Origin: Carnobacteriaceae bacterium zg-C25
GTDB lineage: Bacteria > Bacillota > Bacilli > Lactobacillales > Aerococcaceae
Direction: 5' to 3'
Assembly (NCBI GenBank): GCA_017945845.1
Contig: CP072828.1
Coordinates: forward strand, 496,001 to 560,000
DNA: 64,000 nt
Position 1 is the first letter of the stretch, and each line of letters starts with the position of its first letter. The translations under genes and the position numbers were made by a program. Below the pieces are notes generated by a model. The model had not been told where the DNA came from. It did not search any database and worked only from the letters and a program-made list of their open reading frames with translations. Positions 36,956-46,363 of this stretch are shown piece after piece.

Positions 36956-37428
36956 TGAAAGAATTATTGGAGTTTTTAACATCGTCAGTAGGTAGCTATG
37001 GATTAGGTGTTATGGGTATTTTATTAGCAATGAGTTTATCGGGTACAGGTTCAGCTCGTGGTGTTGGTATGGCGGGTGAAGCAGCAGCAGCACTGGCAAA
37101 AGAACAACCAGAGAAATTTGGTAAAGCGATGATTTTACAATTGTTACCGGGTACACAAGGTTTCTACGGTTTCGTTATTTCAATGATGATTTTCGGTAAC
37201 TTAAATTCAAGTTTAACTTACGAAAGTGGTTTAAAAATGTTGATGGCTGGTTTTGTTGTTGGTTTTGTTGGTTTAACATCAGCAATCGCACAAGGTCGTG
37301 TAGCAACTGCAGGTATTCAAATTTTAGCTAAAAATGAAGAACACTTCATGAAAGGTGCGATTTTTGCTGGGATGGTTGAAATGTATGCCATTTTAGGATT
37401 CGTTATTGCGTTTATTTTATTAGGATAG
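36955..37428 (+). CDS. ntpK: V-type ATPase rotor ring subunit c (NtpK), sodium type
   Basis: This 157-residue proteolipid has four membrane helices as a fused double hairpin. The residues that coordinate Na+ in Enterococcus hirae NtpK (Leu61, Thr64, Gln65, Gln110, Glu139) have counterparts here: Leu64, Thr67 and Gln68 in LLPGTQG, Gln113 in AIAQGRV and Glu142 in MVEMYAI. This predicts sodium rather than proton transport. The ATG overlaps the ntpI stop by one base. Confidence 0.95.
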   Translation: MKELLEFLTSSVGSYGLGVMGILLAMSLSGTGSARGVGMAGEAAAALAKEQPEKFGKAMILQLLPGTQGFYGFVISMMIFGNLNSSLTYESGLKMLMAGFVVGFVGLTSAIAQGRVATAGIQILAKNEEHFMKGAIFAGMVEMYAILGFVIAFILLG

Positions 37429-37438
37429 GATGATTGTT

Positions 37439-37993
37439 ATGAATGATTTAGCAACATTTACACAACAGTTAAAAGAAAAACATATCGGTGAATTGACAAG
37501 AAAATTTGCTGCTATGGAAAAAGACGCTAACGTAAAAAAAGAAGAGAGCATTGCTGCGTTAAATGACAAATTTGTGAAAGAGCAAAAACAGATTGATGAT
37601 ACGATTGCACAAACACAACAAATTGAATCACAAAAAATTCGCAATCACGCACGTAATCAAGTGCTTGTCGAAAAACAGCAGGTGATGCTACAAATCTTTG
37701 ATGAAGCAGTCAATCATTTGTCGCAGTTGCCAACAGAACAAATGGCGCAGTTTTTCAATAGTATTGTGAAACAATTGCCACAGGACAAACAATACGTACT
37801 AACGTGTGGAGAAAAAACGCCGTTGCACTGGGAATTGCCAGAGCACGTGACATTGAGTGATGAAACACTACCACAACAAAGTGGCTTTGTCTTTTCTGCC
37901 GATGGTATTTCTTACAACTTCTTATTCCAAACGTTAGTGGATGATTTAAAGCAAACCTACTTGAGCGAGTTGTTGCAGTCGTTGCAACAGTAA
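37439..37993 (+). CDS. ntpE: V-type ATPase peripheral stalk subunit E
   Basis: The protein is 184 residues with a long N-terminal coiled coil (about 1-90) and a small globular C-terminal domain. It has the size, position and charge pattern of NtpE, the stalk partner of NtpF. The start is uncertain: ATG 37430 lies one base after the ntpK stop, while ATG 37439 (MNDLATF) has a more usual spacing from TAGG. Sequence conservation in this subunit is low, so the call leans on operon order. Confidence 0.85.
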   Translation: MNDLATFTQQLKEKHIGELTRKFAAMEKDANVKKEESIAALNDKFVKEQKQIDDTIAQTQQIESQKIRNHARNQVLVEKQQVMLQIFDEAVNHLSQLPTEQMAQFFNSIVKQLPQDKQYVLTCGEKTPLHWELPEHVTLSDETLPQQSGFVFSADGISYNFLFQTLVDDLKQTYLSELLQSLQQ

Positions 37994-38002
37994 GGAGGGT
38001 GT

Positions 38003-38986
38003 ATGTTTGATAAAAATTATGCAAGTACCAACACCATTATTCGCATTAAAGAACGTGAGTTTTTAACGAGTGATCAATGGGAACAACTCTTGCGTACAAA
38101 TGATTTAGAACAAGCGCTAAATACGTTGAAAAATACGGTGTACAGTCATTTGACTGTCGATTTTGAAAAAGGGTTGCAGGAGTCGCAAATTGAAACGTAT
38201 CGCAACCTTTCAGAATTGATTGATGATGAACAAGTGGAAAATGTGTTTTCGCTGATTTACGTGTATCATAACTTAAAAGTGTTGATTAAAGAATCGGTGA
38301 TGAACACGTCGTTATCGCATTTATCAGTGCCGATTGGCGCGTATTCAATAGAACAATTACGTCACCTTGTACAAACGCAAGAATCAACAGCGTTACCCGA
38401 AGTGATGGTTTCTCAAGTAAAGTCGGTTTTAGATAATTACGCCCATTACGAAAATGTCCAATCCATTGATGTGATGATGGACGAAGCGTATTTTTCACAT
38501 GTTTTACATGCAGTAGACCAGTTACAAGACGAGAAACTGATTCACTTGGTTCGACTATGGATCGATATTTTCAATGTAACGACAATTTTACGTTTAAGCA
38601 AAGGGCGTCTATCGCGTAGTCAGTTGACGTTTATCATGAATGCAGGTGGGCATTTAGACCCGTACGAATTGATTCGATTCGCGATGAACGGACAAATTGA
38701 CGATATTGTCTTGATGTTGTCACGCGTTGTTGATTTTTCAAAATCTTCAAAAACGTTGCAACAAGGTGATGTTACGGCGAGTGTTGTAGAGCGCTTGAAA
38801 GATAGTGTGACACACGACTATTTACAAGATGCGAAATATGAAGCGTTTGGATTTTTACCCGTATTGGCGTATGTCTTTTATAAAGAAATGGAAATTAAAA
38901 ACTTGCGTTTAATTTTAACGGGTAAAGATAATCAAATGGATACTACATTATTAAGAGAAAGGATGAAACCTACTTATGTCGTATAA
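38003..38986 (+). CDS. ntpC: V-type ATPase central stalk subunit d (NtpC)
   Basis: This 327-residue helical protein couples the D/F shaft to the c-ring. Family features include the N-terminal NTIIRIKEREFLTSDQWE and the repeated helical bundle ending EMEIKNLRLILTGK. AAGGAGGG precedes the ATG. It overlaps ntpG by 11 bases. Confidence 0.9.
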   Translation: MFDKNYASTNTIIRIKEREFLTSDQWEQLLRTNDLEQALNTLKNTVYSHLTVDFEKGLQESQIETYRNLSELIDDEQVENVFSLIYVYHNLKVLIKESVMNTSLSHLSVPIGAYSIEQLRHLVQTQESTALPEVMVSQVKSVLDNYAHYENVQSIDVMMDEAYFSHVLHAVDQLQDEKLIHLVRLWIDIFNVTTILRLSKGRLSRSQLTFIMNAGGHLDPYELIRFAMNGQIDDIVLMLSRVVDFSKSSKTLQQGDVTASVVERLKDSVTHDYLQDAKYEAFGFLPVLAYVFYKEMEIKNLRLILTGKDNQMDTTLLRERMKPTYVV

Positions 38987-39287
38987 AATAGCAGTAGTTG
39001 GCGACAAAGATTCAATAATGCCTTTCCAAATTATTGGTTTTGATACGGTTGCTTGTCGTAACGGACAAGATGCACGACAAGCCATTCGTGAATTAGAACA
39101 AAATGCCTATGGTGTTATTTATTTAACAGAGCAATTAGCTGCTGATATTCCCGATACCGTAGCGTATTACAGAACAAAAAGTGTTCCTGCCTTAATTTTA
39201 ATTCCAAATTATAAAGGAACACTAAATATCGGTCTATCCAACATTCAAGAAAATGTTGAAAAAGCGATCGGTACAAATATTTTGTAG
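38976..39287 (+). CDS. ntpG: V-type ATPase central stalk subunit F (NtpG)
   Basis: This 103-residue protein has the small alpha/beta fold typical of subunit F: KIAVVGDKDSIMPFQIIGF at the start, YGVIYLTEQLA in the middle, and a C-terminal helix that packs on NtpD. ATG lies inside the ntpC end, preceded by AAAGGATG. Confidence 0.9.
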   Translation: MSYKIAVVGDKDSIMPFQIIGFDTVACRNGQDARQAIRELEQNAYGVIYLTEQLAADIPDTVAYYRTKSVPALILIPNYKGTLNIGLSNIQENVEKAIGTNIL

Positions 39288-39305
39288 ACAGAAAGGAAAG
39301 ATTGC

Positions 39306-41090
39306 GTGAAAGCTGGAGAAATTATAAAAATTTCTGGTCCATTAGTTTTAGCTAGTGGCATGGAAGATGCCAATATCCAAGATATTTGCGAAGTGGGACA
39401 TTTAGGATTAATTGGTGAAATTATTGAAATGAGACGCGATATCGCTTCTATTCAGGTGTATGAAGAAACTTCTGGATTAGGTGTTGGTGAGCCGGTTGTA
39501 ACGACAGGACAACCATTATCTGTCGAATTAGCACCCGGAATTTTATCGCAAATGTTTGACGGGATTCAACGTCCTTTAGACACGTACCGTGATCAAACAG
39601 GTAGTGACTTTTTAGTGCGTGGTGTGCATATTGCACCATTAAATCGTCAAACAAAATGGCAATTTACGCCAGTCGTATCTGTTGGAGATAGTGTGAGTAG
39701 CGGTGATATTATTGGAACCGTTCAAGAAACAGATATTATTACACATAAAATTATGGTGCCAAACGGTAAACAAGGTGTTATTACAAGTGTTGAAAATGGT
39801 GAATTCACGATTGAAGATACTGTTTATACATTACGCACAGACAAAGGTGTTGAATCGTTTACCATGATGCAAAAATGGCCTGTTCGTCGTGGTCGTCCCT
39901 TTGCCCAAAAATTAAATCCAAAAGAACCTGTCCAAACAGGACAACGTGTCATTGATACGTTTTTCCCTGTTGTTAAAGGTGGTGGAGCAGCTGTTCCGGG
40001 ACCGTTTGGTGCTGGGAAAACAGTTGTACAACATCAAATCGCCAAATGGTCGGATGTTGATATTGTTGTTTACGTTGGGTGTGGTGAACGTGGTAATGAA
40101 ATGACCGACGTATTAAATGAGTTCCCAGAATTGATTGACCCAAATACCGGTAAATCATTGATGAACCGTACCATTTTAATTGCCAATACGTCCAATATGC
40201 CCGTTGCCGCTCGTGAAGCGTCTATTTATACAGGTATTACCATTGCGGAATATTTTAGAGATATGGGATATAACGTAGCGATTATGGCAGATTCGACGTC
40301 CCGTTGGGCAGAAGCGTTACGCGAGATGTCTGGTCGTTTAGAAGAAATGCCTGGAGATGAAGGGTATCCTGCGTATTTAGGTAGCCGTATCGCTGAATAT
40401 TACGAACGTGCCGGAAAAGTGGTGACACTTGGTAAAGAAGGTCGTCTAGGTAGTGTTACTGCCATTGGAGCCGTATCCCCACCAGGTGGAGATATTTCAG
40501 AACCCGTTACACAAAACACATTGCGTATTGTCAAAGTATTCTGGGGACTTGATGCATTATTAGCACAAAAACGTCATTTCCCATCAATGAACTGGTTGTC
40601 ATCTTATTCATTATACGTTGATGAAGTCGGTGAATATTTAGATGAAAAACTAGGTATCGATTGGTCAAAACGTGTGACACATGCGATGAGTTTATTACAA
40701 GAAGAAGCACAATTAGAAGAAATCGTTCGCTTAGTCGGTTTAGATGCGTTATCCGATAAAGATAAAATCACCATGATTTTAGCGCGTATGATTCGTGAAG
40801 ACTACTTACAACAAAACGCATTTGATGATGTTGACACATTTACATCTTACGAAAAACAAGCGTTAATGTTAGAGTTAATTTTATTGTTTGAAACAGAAAG
40901 TCGTAAAGCCTTAAAACTAGGGGCGTACTATGACGAAATTATGCAAGGTACAACAGAAGTGCGTGATCGTATTGCACGTGCAAAATATGTTGCCGAAAAA
41001 GATTTGGCACGTTTAGTGTCATTGAAAGATACAATTAAAACAACGCTAAAAGCCGTTGTGGCACAAGGAGGTATGACACGACATGATTAA
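39306..41090 (+). CDS. ntpA: V-type ATPase catalytic subunit A
   Basis: This 594-residue catalytic subunit starts with GTG at 39306 after AAAGGAAAG. The P-loop is GPFGAGKTV, with GERGNEM carrying the catalytic glutamate and [14 protein letters not shown] as Walker B region. The long non-homologous insertion after the N-terminal barrel, diagnostic of V/A-type A subunits versus F-type beta, is present. It overlaps ntpB by 8 bases. Confidence 0.97.
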   Translation: MKAGEIIKISGPLVLASGMEDANIQDICEVGHLGLIGEIIEMRRDIASIQVYEETSGLGVGEPVVTTGQPLSVELAPGILSQMFDGIQRPLDTYRDQTGSDFLVRGVHIAPLNRQTKWQFTPVVSVGDSVSSGDIIGTVQETDIITHKIMVPNGKQGVITSVENGEFTIEDTVYTLRTDKGVESFTMMQKWPVRRGRPFAQKLNPKEPVQTGQRVIDTFFPVVKGGGAAVPGPFGAGKTVVQHQIAKWSDVDIVVYVGCGERGNEMTDVLNEFPELIDPNTGKSLMNRTILIANTSNMPVAAREASIYTGITIAEYFRDMGYNVAIMADSTSRWAEALREMSGRLEEMPGDEGYPAYLGSRIAEYYERAGKVVTLGKEGRLGSVTAIGAVSPPGGDISEPVTQNTLRIVKVFWGLDALLAQKRHFPSMNWLSSYSLYVDEVGEYLDEKLGIDWSKRVTHAMSLLQEEAQLEEIVRLVGLDALSDKDKITMILARMIREDYLQQNAFDDVDTFTSYEKQALMLELILLFETESRKALKLGAYYDEIMQGTTEVRDRIARAKYVAEKDLARLVSLKDTIKTTLKAVVAQGGMTRHD

Positions 41091-42459
41091 AGAATATCAA
41101 ACAGTCACGGAAGTGGTCGGACCTTTAATGGCGGTTGAACAAGTTGAAGGTGTTAAATTTGATGAATTGGTAGACATCCAATTGGCCGATGGCACAGTAC
41201 GCCAAGGACAAGTTCTTGAAGTGCATTACGACAAAGCGTTAGTTCAGTTATTTGAGAGCGGTAGTGGTATTAACATTCGTGATACAAAAGTTCGCTTTAA
41301 AGGTAAACCCGTTGAATTAGCCGTTTCATCAGATATGATTGGACGCGTGTTTGACGGTATGGGAAATGTGATTGATGGTGGACCAAATTTAATTCCTGAA
41401 AAATATTTGGATATTAACGGTCAAGCGATTAATCCAATTAGTCGTGATTATCCCGATGAATTTATTCAAACAGGGGTATCGGCGATTGACCATTTAAACA
41501 CGTTAGTACGTGGACAAAAATTGCCCGTTTTTTCAGGTGCAGGATTACCGCATAAAGAATTAGCTGCACAAATTGCCCGTCAAGCAACCGTTTTAAATTC
41601 TAACGAAAAATTTGCCGTTGTTTTTGCAGCAATGGGAATTACGTTTGAAGAAGCGGAATATTTCATGGAAGACTTTAGAAAAACAGGTGCCATTGAACGT
41701 TCTGTCATGTTCATTAACTTGGCAAATGACCCGTCAATTGAACGTATTGCAACACCGAAAATGGCATTGACTGCTGCGGAATATTTAGCATTTGAAAAAG
41801 ATATGCACGTTTTAGTCATTATGACAGATATGACAAACTATTGTGAAGCGTTGCGTGAAGTATCTGCTGCACGTCGTGAAGTACCAGGTCGTCGTGGGTA
41901 TCCCGGTTACTTGTATACCAATCTATCAACGCTATATGAACGCGCTGGTCGTCTAGTCGGTAAAAAAGGATCCGTTACACAAATTCCAATTTTAACGATG
42001 CCGGAAGATGATATTACGCATCCGATTCCCGACTTAACCGGTTATATTACCGAAGGACAAATTATTTTATCTCAAGAATTGAATAAATCCGGTATCAAAC
42101 CACCAATTAACGTCTTACCATCATTGTCTCGTTTGAAAGATAAAGGAACAGGTGAAGGTAAAACACGTGTAGACCACGCGCCGACAATGAACCAATTATT
42201 TGCTGCGTATGCGCATGGTAAACAAGTTAAAGAATTAGCGGTTGTGTTAGGTGAAGCGGCATTATCTGCAACAGATAAATTATATGTTGAATTTACCAAA
42301 CGTTTTGAAGAAGAATACATTAATCAAGGATTCTACACAAACCGTACCATTCAACAATCGCTTGATTTAGGTTGGGACTTGTTATCCATTTTACCACGAA
42401 CAGAATTGAAGCGAATTAAAGATGACATGCTAGATACTTATTTACCAGCGGGAGAGTAG
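41083..42459 (+). CDS. ntpB: V-type ATPase non-catalytic subunit B
   Basis: This 458-residue subunit is homologous to A but has no P-loop; the corresponding segment reads [29 protein letters not shown] and [20 protein letters not shown] are characteristic. It alternates with A in the hexameric head and helps shape the nucleotide sites. Translation is coupled to ntpA by overlap. Confidence 0.97.
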   Translation: MIKEYQTVTEVVGPLMAVEQVEGVKFDELVDIQLADGTVRQGQVLEVHYDKALVQLFESGSGINIRDTKVRFKGKPVELAVSSDMIGRVFDGMGNVIDGGPNLIPEKYLDINGQAINPISRDYPDEFIQTGVSAIDHLNTLVRGQKLPVFSGAGLPHKELAAQIARQATVLNSNEKFAVVFAAMGITFEEAEYFMEDFRKTGAIERSVMFINLANDPSIERIATPKMALTAAEYLAFEKDMHVLVIMTDMTNYCEALREVSAARREVPGRRGYPGYLYTNLSTLYERAGRLVGKKGSVTQIPILTMPEDDITHPIPDLTGYITEGQIILSQELNKSGIKPPINVLPSLSRLKDKGTGEGKTRVDHAPTMNQLFAAYAHGKQVKELAVVLGEAALSATDKLYVEFTKRFEEEYINQGFYTNRTIQQSLDLGWDLLSILPRTELKRIKDDMLDTYLPAGE

Positions 42460-42462
42460 TCT

Positions 42463-43080
42463 ATGGCACGATTAAATGTAAAACCAACGCGTATGGAAAT
42501 GACCGTTTTAAAAAAGCGGTTAAAAACATCAACGCGTGGACATAAACTACTTAAAGATAAGCAAGATGAATTAATGCGTCGTTTTATCGACTTAATTCGT
42601 GAAAACAATACGCTGCGCCGTCGTGTAGAAGAACGTTTAACGTTAGGTATGCAATCATTTGTATTGGCGAAAACACAATTAAATGAAGTGTTTATTGAAG
42701 AAGGTTTGACAATTCCCATGGAAAAAGTAGCACTTCAAATTGATGAACAAAACATTATGAGTGTTAACGTACCACAATTGACTTTGCAGACACCAACACA
42801 ACAATCAAAAATTCCTTACGGCATGTTAAATTCAACGGTCGAAATGGACGATGCCATTGAGTCAATTCAAAGTGTAACGGACGATTTATTAGCTTTGGCG
42901 CAAATCGAAAAGACGTGTCAATTGCTTGCTGACGAAATCGAGAAAACACGTCGTCGTGTGAATGCGTTAGAACATTTAATCATTCCGCAATTGAAAGAAA
43001 CGATTCATTATATTCAAATGAAATTGGAAGAAAATGAGCGAAGTAACATTGTGCGTATGATGAAAGTGAAAGATAAATAA
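42463..43080 (+). CDS. ntpD: V-type ATPase central shaft subunit D
   Basis: This 205-residue protein has the two long helices that form the rotary shaft: the N-terminal block [38 protein letters not shown] region and a C-terminal [16 protein letters not shown] block, both family signatures. It is the last gene of the operon. ntpH and ntpJ (the KtrII-like K+ transporter of the E. hirae operon) are absent. Confidence 0.95.
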   Translation: MARLNVKPTRMEMTVLKKRLKTSTRGHKLLKDKQDELMRRFIDLIRENNTLRRRVEERLTLGMQSFVLAKTQLNEVFIEEGLTIPMEKVALQIDEQNIMSVNVPQLTLQTPTQQSKIPYGMLNSTVEMDDAIESIQSVTDDLLALAQIEKTCQLLADEIEKTRRRVNALEHLIIPQLKETIHYIQMKLEENERSNIVRMMKVKDK

Positions 43081-43083
43081 CAG

Positions 43084-43113
43084 AAAACACCAGCTACTGC
43101 AGTTGGTGTTTTT
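43084..43113 (+). terminator. Terminator of the V-ATPase operon
   Basis: AAAACACCA (43084-43092) pairs with TTGGTGTTTT (43103-43112) around a 10-base loop containing CTGCAG, and a T-run ends the element. Confidence 0.8.
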
Positions 43114-43215
43114 CGTTTTATGTGAAATGCTAACGAGTTGTACATTGTTGATGAAAACGGGTGCCACCGTATCTTGGGTCGGCACTTTTTCCTTTTAAAT
43201 CGGTTTCATTTCATG

Positions 43216-43313
43216 TATAATACAGTTATATACGGGAGTCTGTGTACAGTCTGAGAGGAAGTGTAAGCTTCGACCATACCTGATCTAGGTAATGCTAGCG
43301 TAGGGAAATGAAA
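43216..43313 (+). promoter_or_regulatory. TPP riboswitch (THI box) with upstream -10 box
   Basis: After TATAAT at 43216-43221, the conserved THI-box blocks appear in order: GGGAGTC (43234), CTGAGAGGAAG (43251), CGACCATACCTGATCT (43271) and AATGCTAGCGTAGGGAAATG (43291-43310). This is the thiamine pyrophosphate aptamer. A terminator hairpin follows before the thiamine-related genes, so TPP should switch them off by termination. Confidence 0.95.
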
Positions 43314-43327
43314 ATGACAGTATTTTT

Positions 43328-43359
43328 GCGCGCTTATCGTATAGGTAAGTGCGCTTTTT
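43328..43359 (+). terminator. Expression-platform terminator of the TPP riboswitch
   Basis: GCGCGCTTATC (43328-43338) pairs with GGTAAGTGCGC (43344-43354), two G-U pairs, loop of 5, followed by TTTTTG. Confidence 0.88.
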
Positions 43360-43394
43360 GTTAGCTGTTGTGTCAAAATTTAGGAGGTGATTTT

Positions 43395-43676
43395 ATGAAT
43401 TGTAGTATTGCATTACAAATTTTACCACTGACTCACCCAAACCGTATAGTTGTCATTGATGACGTGATTGCATTTTTACAATCACAAGAAAATGTTCGTG
43501 TGCAAGTCACACCGTTTGAAACGGTATTGGAAGGTGATTTTGATACCTTGATGACAATGTTAAAAGATGCCATTTCTTTGGCAGGAAAGGAGTGCGACAA
43601 TATATTTGCCAACGTTAAAATCAATTACGGCAATATATTGAGCATCGACGAAAAACTTGAAAAATTTTCTGAATAA
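43395..43676 (+). CDS. Thiamine-binding protein of the YkoF/MTH1187 family
   Basis: The protein is 93 residues from the ATG at 43395, preceded by AGGAGGTG. The pattern NCSIALQILPLTH, VQVTPFETVLEGDFD and a C-terminal helix match the thiamine-binding ferredoxin-like family found in TPP-regulated operons. These cytoplasmic proteins bind thiamine or its hydroxymethylpyrimidine part. Placement directly behind a TPP riboswitch and before an ABC importer supports a role in thiamine or precursor salvage. Confidence 0.85.
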   Translation: MNCSIALQILPLTHPNRIVVIDDVIAFLQSQENVRVQVTPFETVLEGDFDTLMTMLKDAISLAGKECDNIFANVKINYGNILSIDEKLEKFSE

Positions 43677-44403
43677 ACACATGAGCGTTATGAGTGTGTC
43701 TATCCTTATTTTAATTTGGCAAGCCTGTGGTTTTTTAAACGTATTGCCACAATATATATTGCCTACACCGTTAGAAATTATGCAATCGATTTTCCGAGAT
43801 TACGCGTATTTGTTGTATCATGGACAATTCACATTGTTTGTGGCATTGCTAGGATTGTTGCTTGGTGTCATGATTGCGGTTGTCTTGTCGCTAATTATGG
43901 ATAGTGTGCCGCTATTTCAAAAAGCCATTTATCCATTTTTAGTCATGACACAAACGATTCCAACCATTGCATTGGCACCCATTTTAGTGTTGTGGCTTGG
44001 ATATGGTATGTTGCCTAAAATTGTACTCATTGTCATGACGACAACTTTCCCCATTGTGATTAGTATTTTGGACGGTTTTCGCCAAGCAGATAAAGATACG
44101 TTAATGCTATTTCAATTGATGCGCGCAACAAAACAACAAACGTTAGTACATTTTAAAATCCCTGCAACATTACCTTATTTTTTTGCAGGACTACGAGTGA
44201 GTGTATCTTACGCCTTTATTTCGGCGGTCGTGTCAGAATGGTTAGGTGGATTTGAAGGTTTAGGGGTGTATATGATTCGTGCCAAAAAAATTTTTCAATA
44301 CGATACGATGTTTGCGATTATTATCATTGTCTCAATCATTAGTTTATTGAGCATGAAAGCAGTAGAACAACTAGAAAAACGCGTCATTACATGGCGAAGA
44401 TAG
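43657..44403 (+). CDS. ABC transporter permease for thiamine/pyrimidine precursor (ThiX-like)
   Basis: This 248-residue BPD-type permease has about six membrane helices and the EAA loop near GFRQADKDTLMLFQLMRATKQQ. TTG at 43657 overlaps the previous gene by 20 bases; an ATG at 43681 is an alternative but neither has a strong ribosome site, so coupling is likely. It works with the lipoprotein and ATPase that follow. Substrate is inferred from riboswitch control and the THI5/NMT1-like binding protein. Confidence 0.85.
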   Translation: MKNFLNKHMSVMSVSILILIWQACGFLNVLPQYILPTPLEIMQSIFRDYAYLLYHGQFTLFVALLGLLLGVMIAVVLSLIMDSVPLFQKAIYPFLVMTQTIPTIALAPILVLWLGYGMLPKIVLIVMTTTFPIVISILDGFRQADKDTLMLFQLMRATKQQTLVHFKIPATLPYFFAGLRVSVSYAFISAVVSEWLGGFEGLGVYMIRAKKIFQYDTMFAIIIIVSIISLLSMKAVEQLEKRVITWRR

Positions 44404-44415
44404 AAGGGGATAAAA

Positions 44416-45414
44416 ATGAAAAAGGTAGTAACATTATTAAGCGTTGCTTTGTTAGGTTTATTTGGGTGCTCTAATCCAGAAACAGCCAAACAAACTTCAC
44501 CAAAAACATTAGAAAAAGTTGATTTTATTTTAGATTGGACACCTAATACAAACCATACGGGATTGTATGTGGCAAAAGAAAAAGGTTTTTTAGCAGCTGA
44601 AGGCATTGATTTAGACATTAAATTGCCACCCGAAGATAGTTCGAGTGATTTAGTGGTCAATAATAAAGCGCCGTTTGCCGTTTATTTCCAAGATTCTATG
44701 GCGAAAAAATTAGCAAAAGGAGCGCCTATTTCAGCGGTTGCTGCAATTGTTGAACACAATACATCGGGAATTATTTCTAAAAAAGAAACGGGAATTACAT
44801 CACCAAAACAACTTGAAGGCAAAACATATGGGACGTGGAATGATCCTATTGAATTGGCAATGTTGTCGCATATCGTGACGCAACAAGGCGGTCGTTACGA
44901 TGACGTAAAACTCGTTCCAAATGTTGATTCCAATTCAATGGTTCCCATTGTAAACGGCTTGTTTGATAGTGCATGGGTCTTTCACGCTTGGGACGGTATC
45001 ATGGCTAAAGAAGAATTAAAATTGGATACCAATTTCTTCTATTTAAAAGATTATGCACCACAATTGGATTATTACACACCAGTTATTATCGCAAACAATG
45101 AGTATTTAAAAAATAATCCCGAGCAAGCTAAAAAAGTGTTGCGCGCGATAAAAAAAGGTTACCAATACGCCATTGAACACCCCGAAGAAAGTGCGGATAT
45201 TTTAATAAAGTATGCGCCTGAATTAAAAGAAAGACGTGATTTTATCGTGAAATCACAACAATACATTTCAAAACAATATGCAAGTGACCCAAAACGTTGG
45301 GGAGAGATTGATGCAAAACGTTGGAATGACTTTTATCAATTTTTAGCAGACGCTAAAATATTAGACAATAAATTACCAGAAAATGCTGGTTTTACGAATG
45401 AGTACTTAAAATAA
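44416..45414 (+). CDS. Thiamine-precursor-binding lipoprotein (ThiY, NMT1/THI5-like)
   Basis: This 332-residue lipoprotein has lipobox LFGC (Cys18). The mature part begins VDFILDWTPNTNHTGLYVAKEKGF, the characteristic opening of the NMT1/THI5-like pyrimidine-binding family, and continues with PPEDSSSDLV for ligand phosphate or pyrimidine contacts. Relatives bind formylaminopyrimidine or hydroxymethylpyrimidine, salvageable pieces of degraded thiamine. AAGGGG precedes the ATG. Confidence 0.88.
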   Translation: MKKVVTLLSVALLGLFGCSNPETAKQTSPKTLEKVDFILDWTPNTNHTGLYVAKEKGFLAAEGIDLDIKLPPEDSSSDLVVNNKAPFAVYFQDSMAKKLAKGAPISAVAAIVEHNTSGIISKKETGITSPKQLEGKTYGTWNDPIELAMLSHIVTQQGGRYDDVKLVPNVDSNSMVPIVNGLFDSAWVFHAWDGIMAKEELKLDTNFFYLKDYAPQLDYYTPVIIANNEYLKNNPEQAKKVLRAIKKGYQYAIEHPEESADILIKYAPELKERRDFIVKSQQYISKQYASDPKRWGEIDAKRWNDFYQFLADAKILDNKLPENAGFTNEYLK

Positions 45415-46142
45415 TGACAAATTTAAATGTAAAAAACGTTAGTTTTTCATATGAACAGACAAAAATATTAGACAATATTAGTTTACATGTAAACAATGGA
45501 GAATTTGTGACCATATTAGGAACAAGTGGTGTCGGAAAAACAACACTATTCCATTTAATTGCAGGATTGATTGATGGACAAGAAGGGCAAATCGAAGTGG
45601 ATAATGTTCCATTATTAAAACATCAAGTGAGCTACATGTTACAAAAAGATGTGCTATTACCACATAAGAGCGTCATTGATAATGTGATGTTGCCTAAAAT
45701 CATTCAAGGGATCAATAAACGTGAAGCGCATCAAGAAGCGCTTGCTTTATTAGAACAATTTCAATTAGATGCGTACGCTACAAAATATCCGCATGAATTA
45801 AGTGGTGGCATGAAACAACGTATCGCCTTATTACGAACCTACATGTTTGGGCATTCACTCTTTTTATTAGATGAAGCATTCGGGGCTTTGGACGCGTTGA
45901 CAAAGTTAGAAGTGCATCAATGGTATAAAGCCATTCATAAACAGTTTCAATTAACGAGTGTGCTCATTACGCACGATGTGCAAGAAGCCGTTGACTTGAG
46001 TGATCGTATTTACATTATGCAAGGTCGCCCCGGTAAAATTACCGCAGAGTTGGTTATTAACATCAATCCAAATGAAGATGAAGCTATCCAACGGACAAAA
46101 TATAAACAAGAAATATTGAGCATTTTAGGTGTAAAAAAATAG
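45414..46142 (+). CDS. ABC transporter ATPase for thiamine precursor (ThiZ-like)
   Basis: This 242-residue ATPase has Walker A GTSGVGKT, signature LSGGMKQR and Walker B LFLLDEAFGALD, then the switch histidine in VLITHD. It closes the TPP-controlled operon; its ATG overlaps the lipoprotein stop (TAATG). The subfamily resembles the nitrate/sulfonate/taurine group that includes ThiZ. Confidence 0.88.
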   Translation: MTNLNVKNVSFSYEQTKILDNISLHVNNGEFVTILGTSGVGKTTLFHLIAGLIDGQEGQIEVDNVPLLKHQVSYMLQKDVLLPHKSVIDNVMLPKIIQGINKREAHQEALALLEQFQLDAYATKYPHELSGGMKQRIALLRTYMFGHSLFLLDEAFGALDALTKLEVHQWYKAIHKQFQLTSVLITHDVQEAVDLSDRIYIMQGRPGKITAELVININPNEDEAIQRTKYKQEILSILGVKK

Positions 46143-46151
46143 CGTACATTT

Positions 46152-46191
46152 GGTGATGGCAACTTCCGATAGGGCGTTGCCATCACCTTTT
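46152..46191 (+). terminator. Terminator of the thiamine operon
   Basis: GGTGATGGCAAC (46152-46163) pairs perfectly with GTTGCCATCACC (46176-46187), then TTTT. Confidence 0.88.
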
Positions 46192-46300
46192 AAATCGAGT
46201 TTATGTCATTAAAATTAAAAGTAATGGAAATGGTGTTGAGTGTTTTAAAAAATGAGAAAAAAGTACCTATTTAAATATTGAATTATTTTTCAAAATTTGC

Positions 46301-46329
46301 TTTCCACATGAAAAAGATAATGCTATAAT
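46301..46329 (+). promoter_or_regulatory. Probable promoter of the adhesin gene
   Basis: TATAAT (46324-46329) in TGCTATAAT is an extended -10 box; TTTCCA (46301-46306) lies 17 bases upstream. About 20 bases separate it from GGAGG. Confidence 0.65.
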
Positions 46330-46363
46330 TACAACATAAAATAGAATGGAGGTATTATGTATT

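Noticed and set aside
43368-43394. Earlier start for the thiamine-binding protein
   Set aside because: The nine extra codons include the AGGAGG ribosome site itself; ATG 43395 is the better start.
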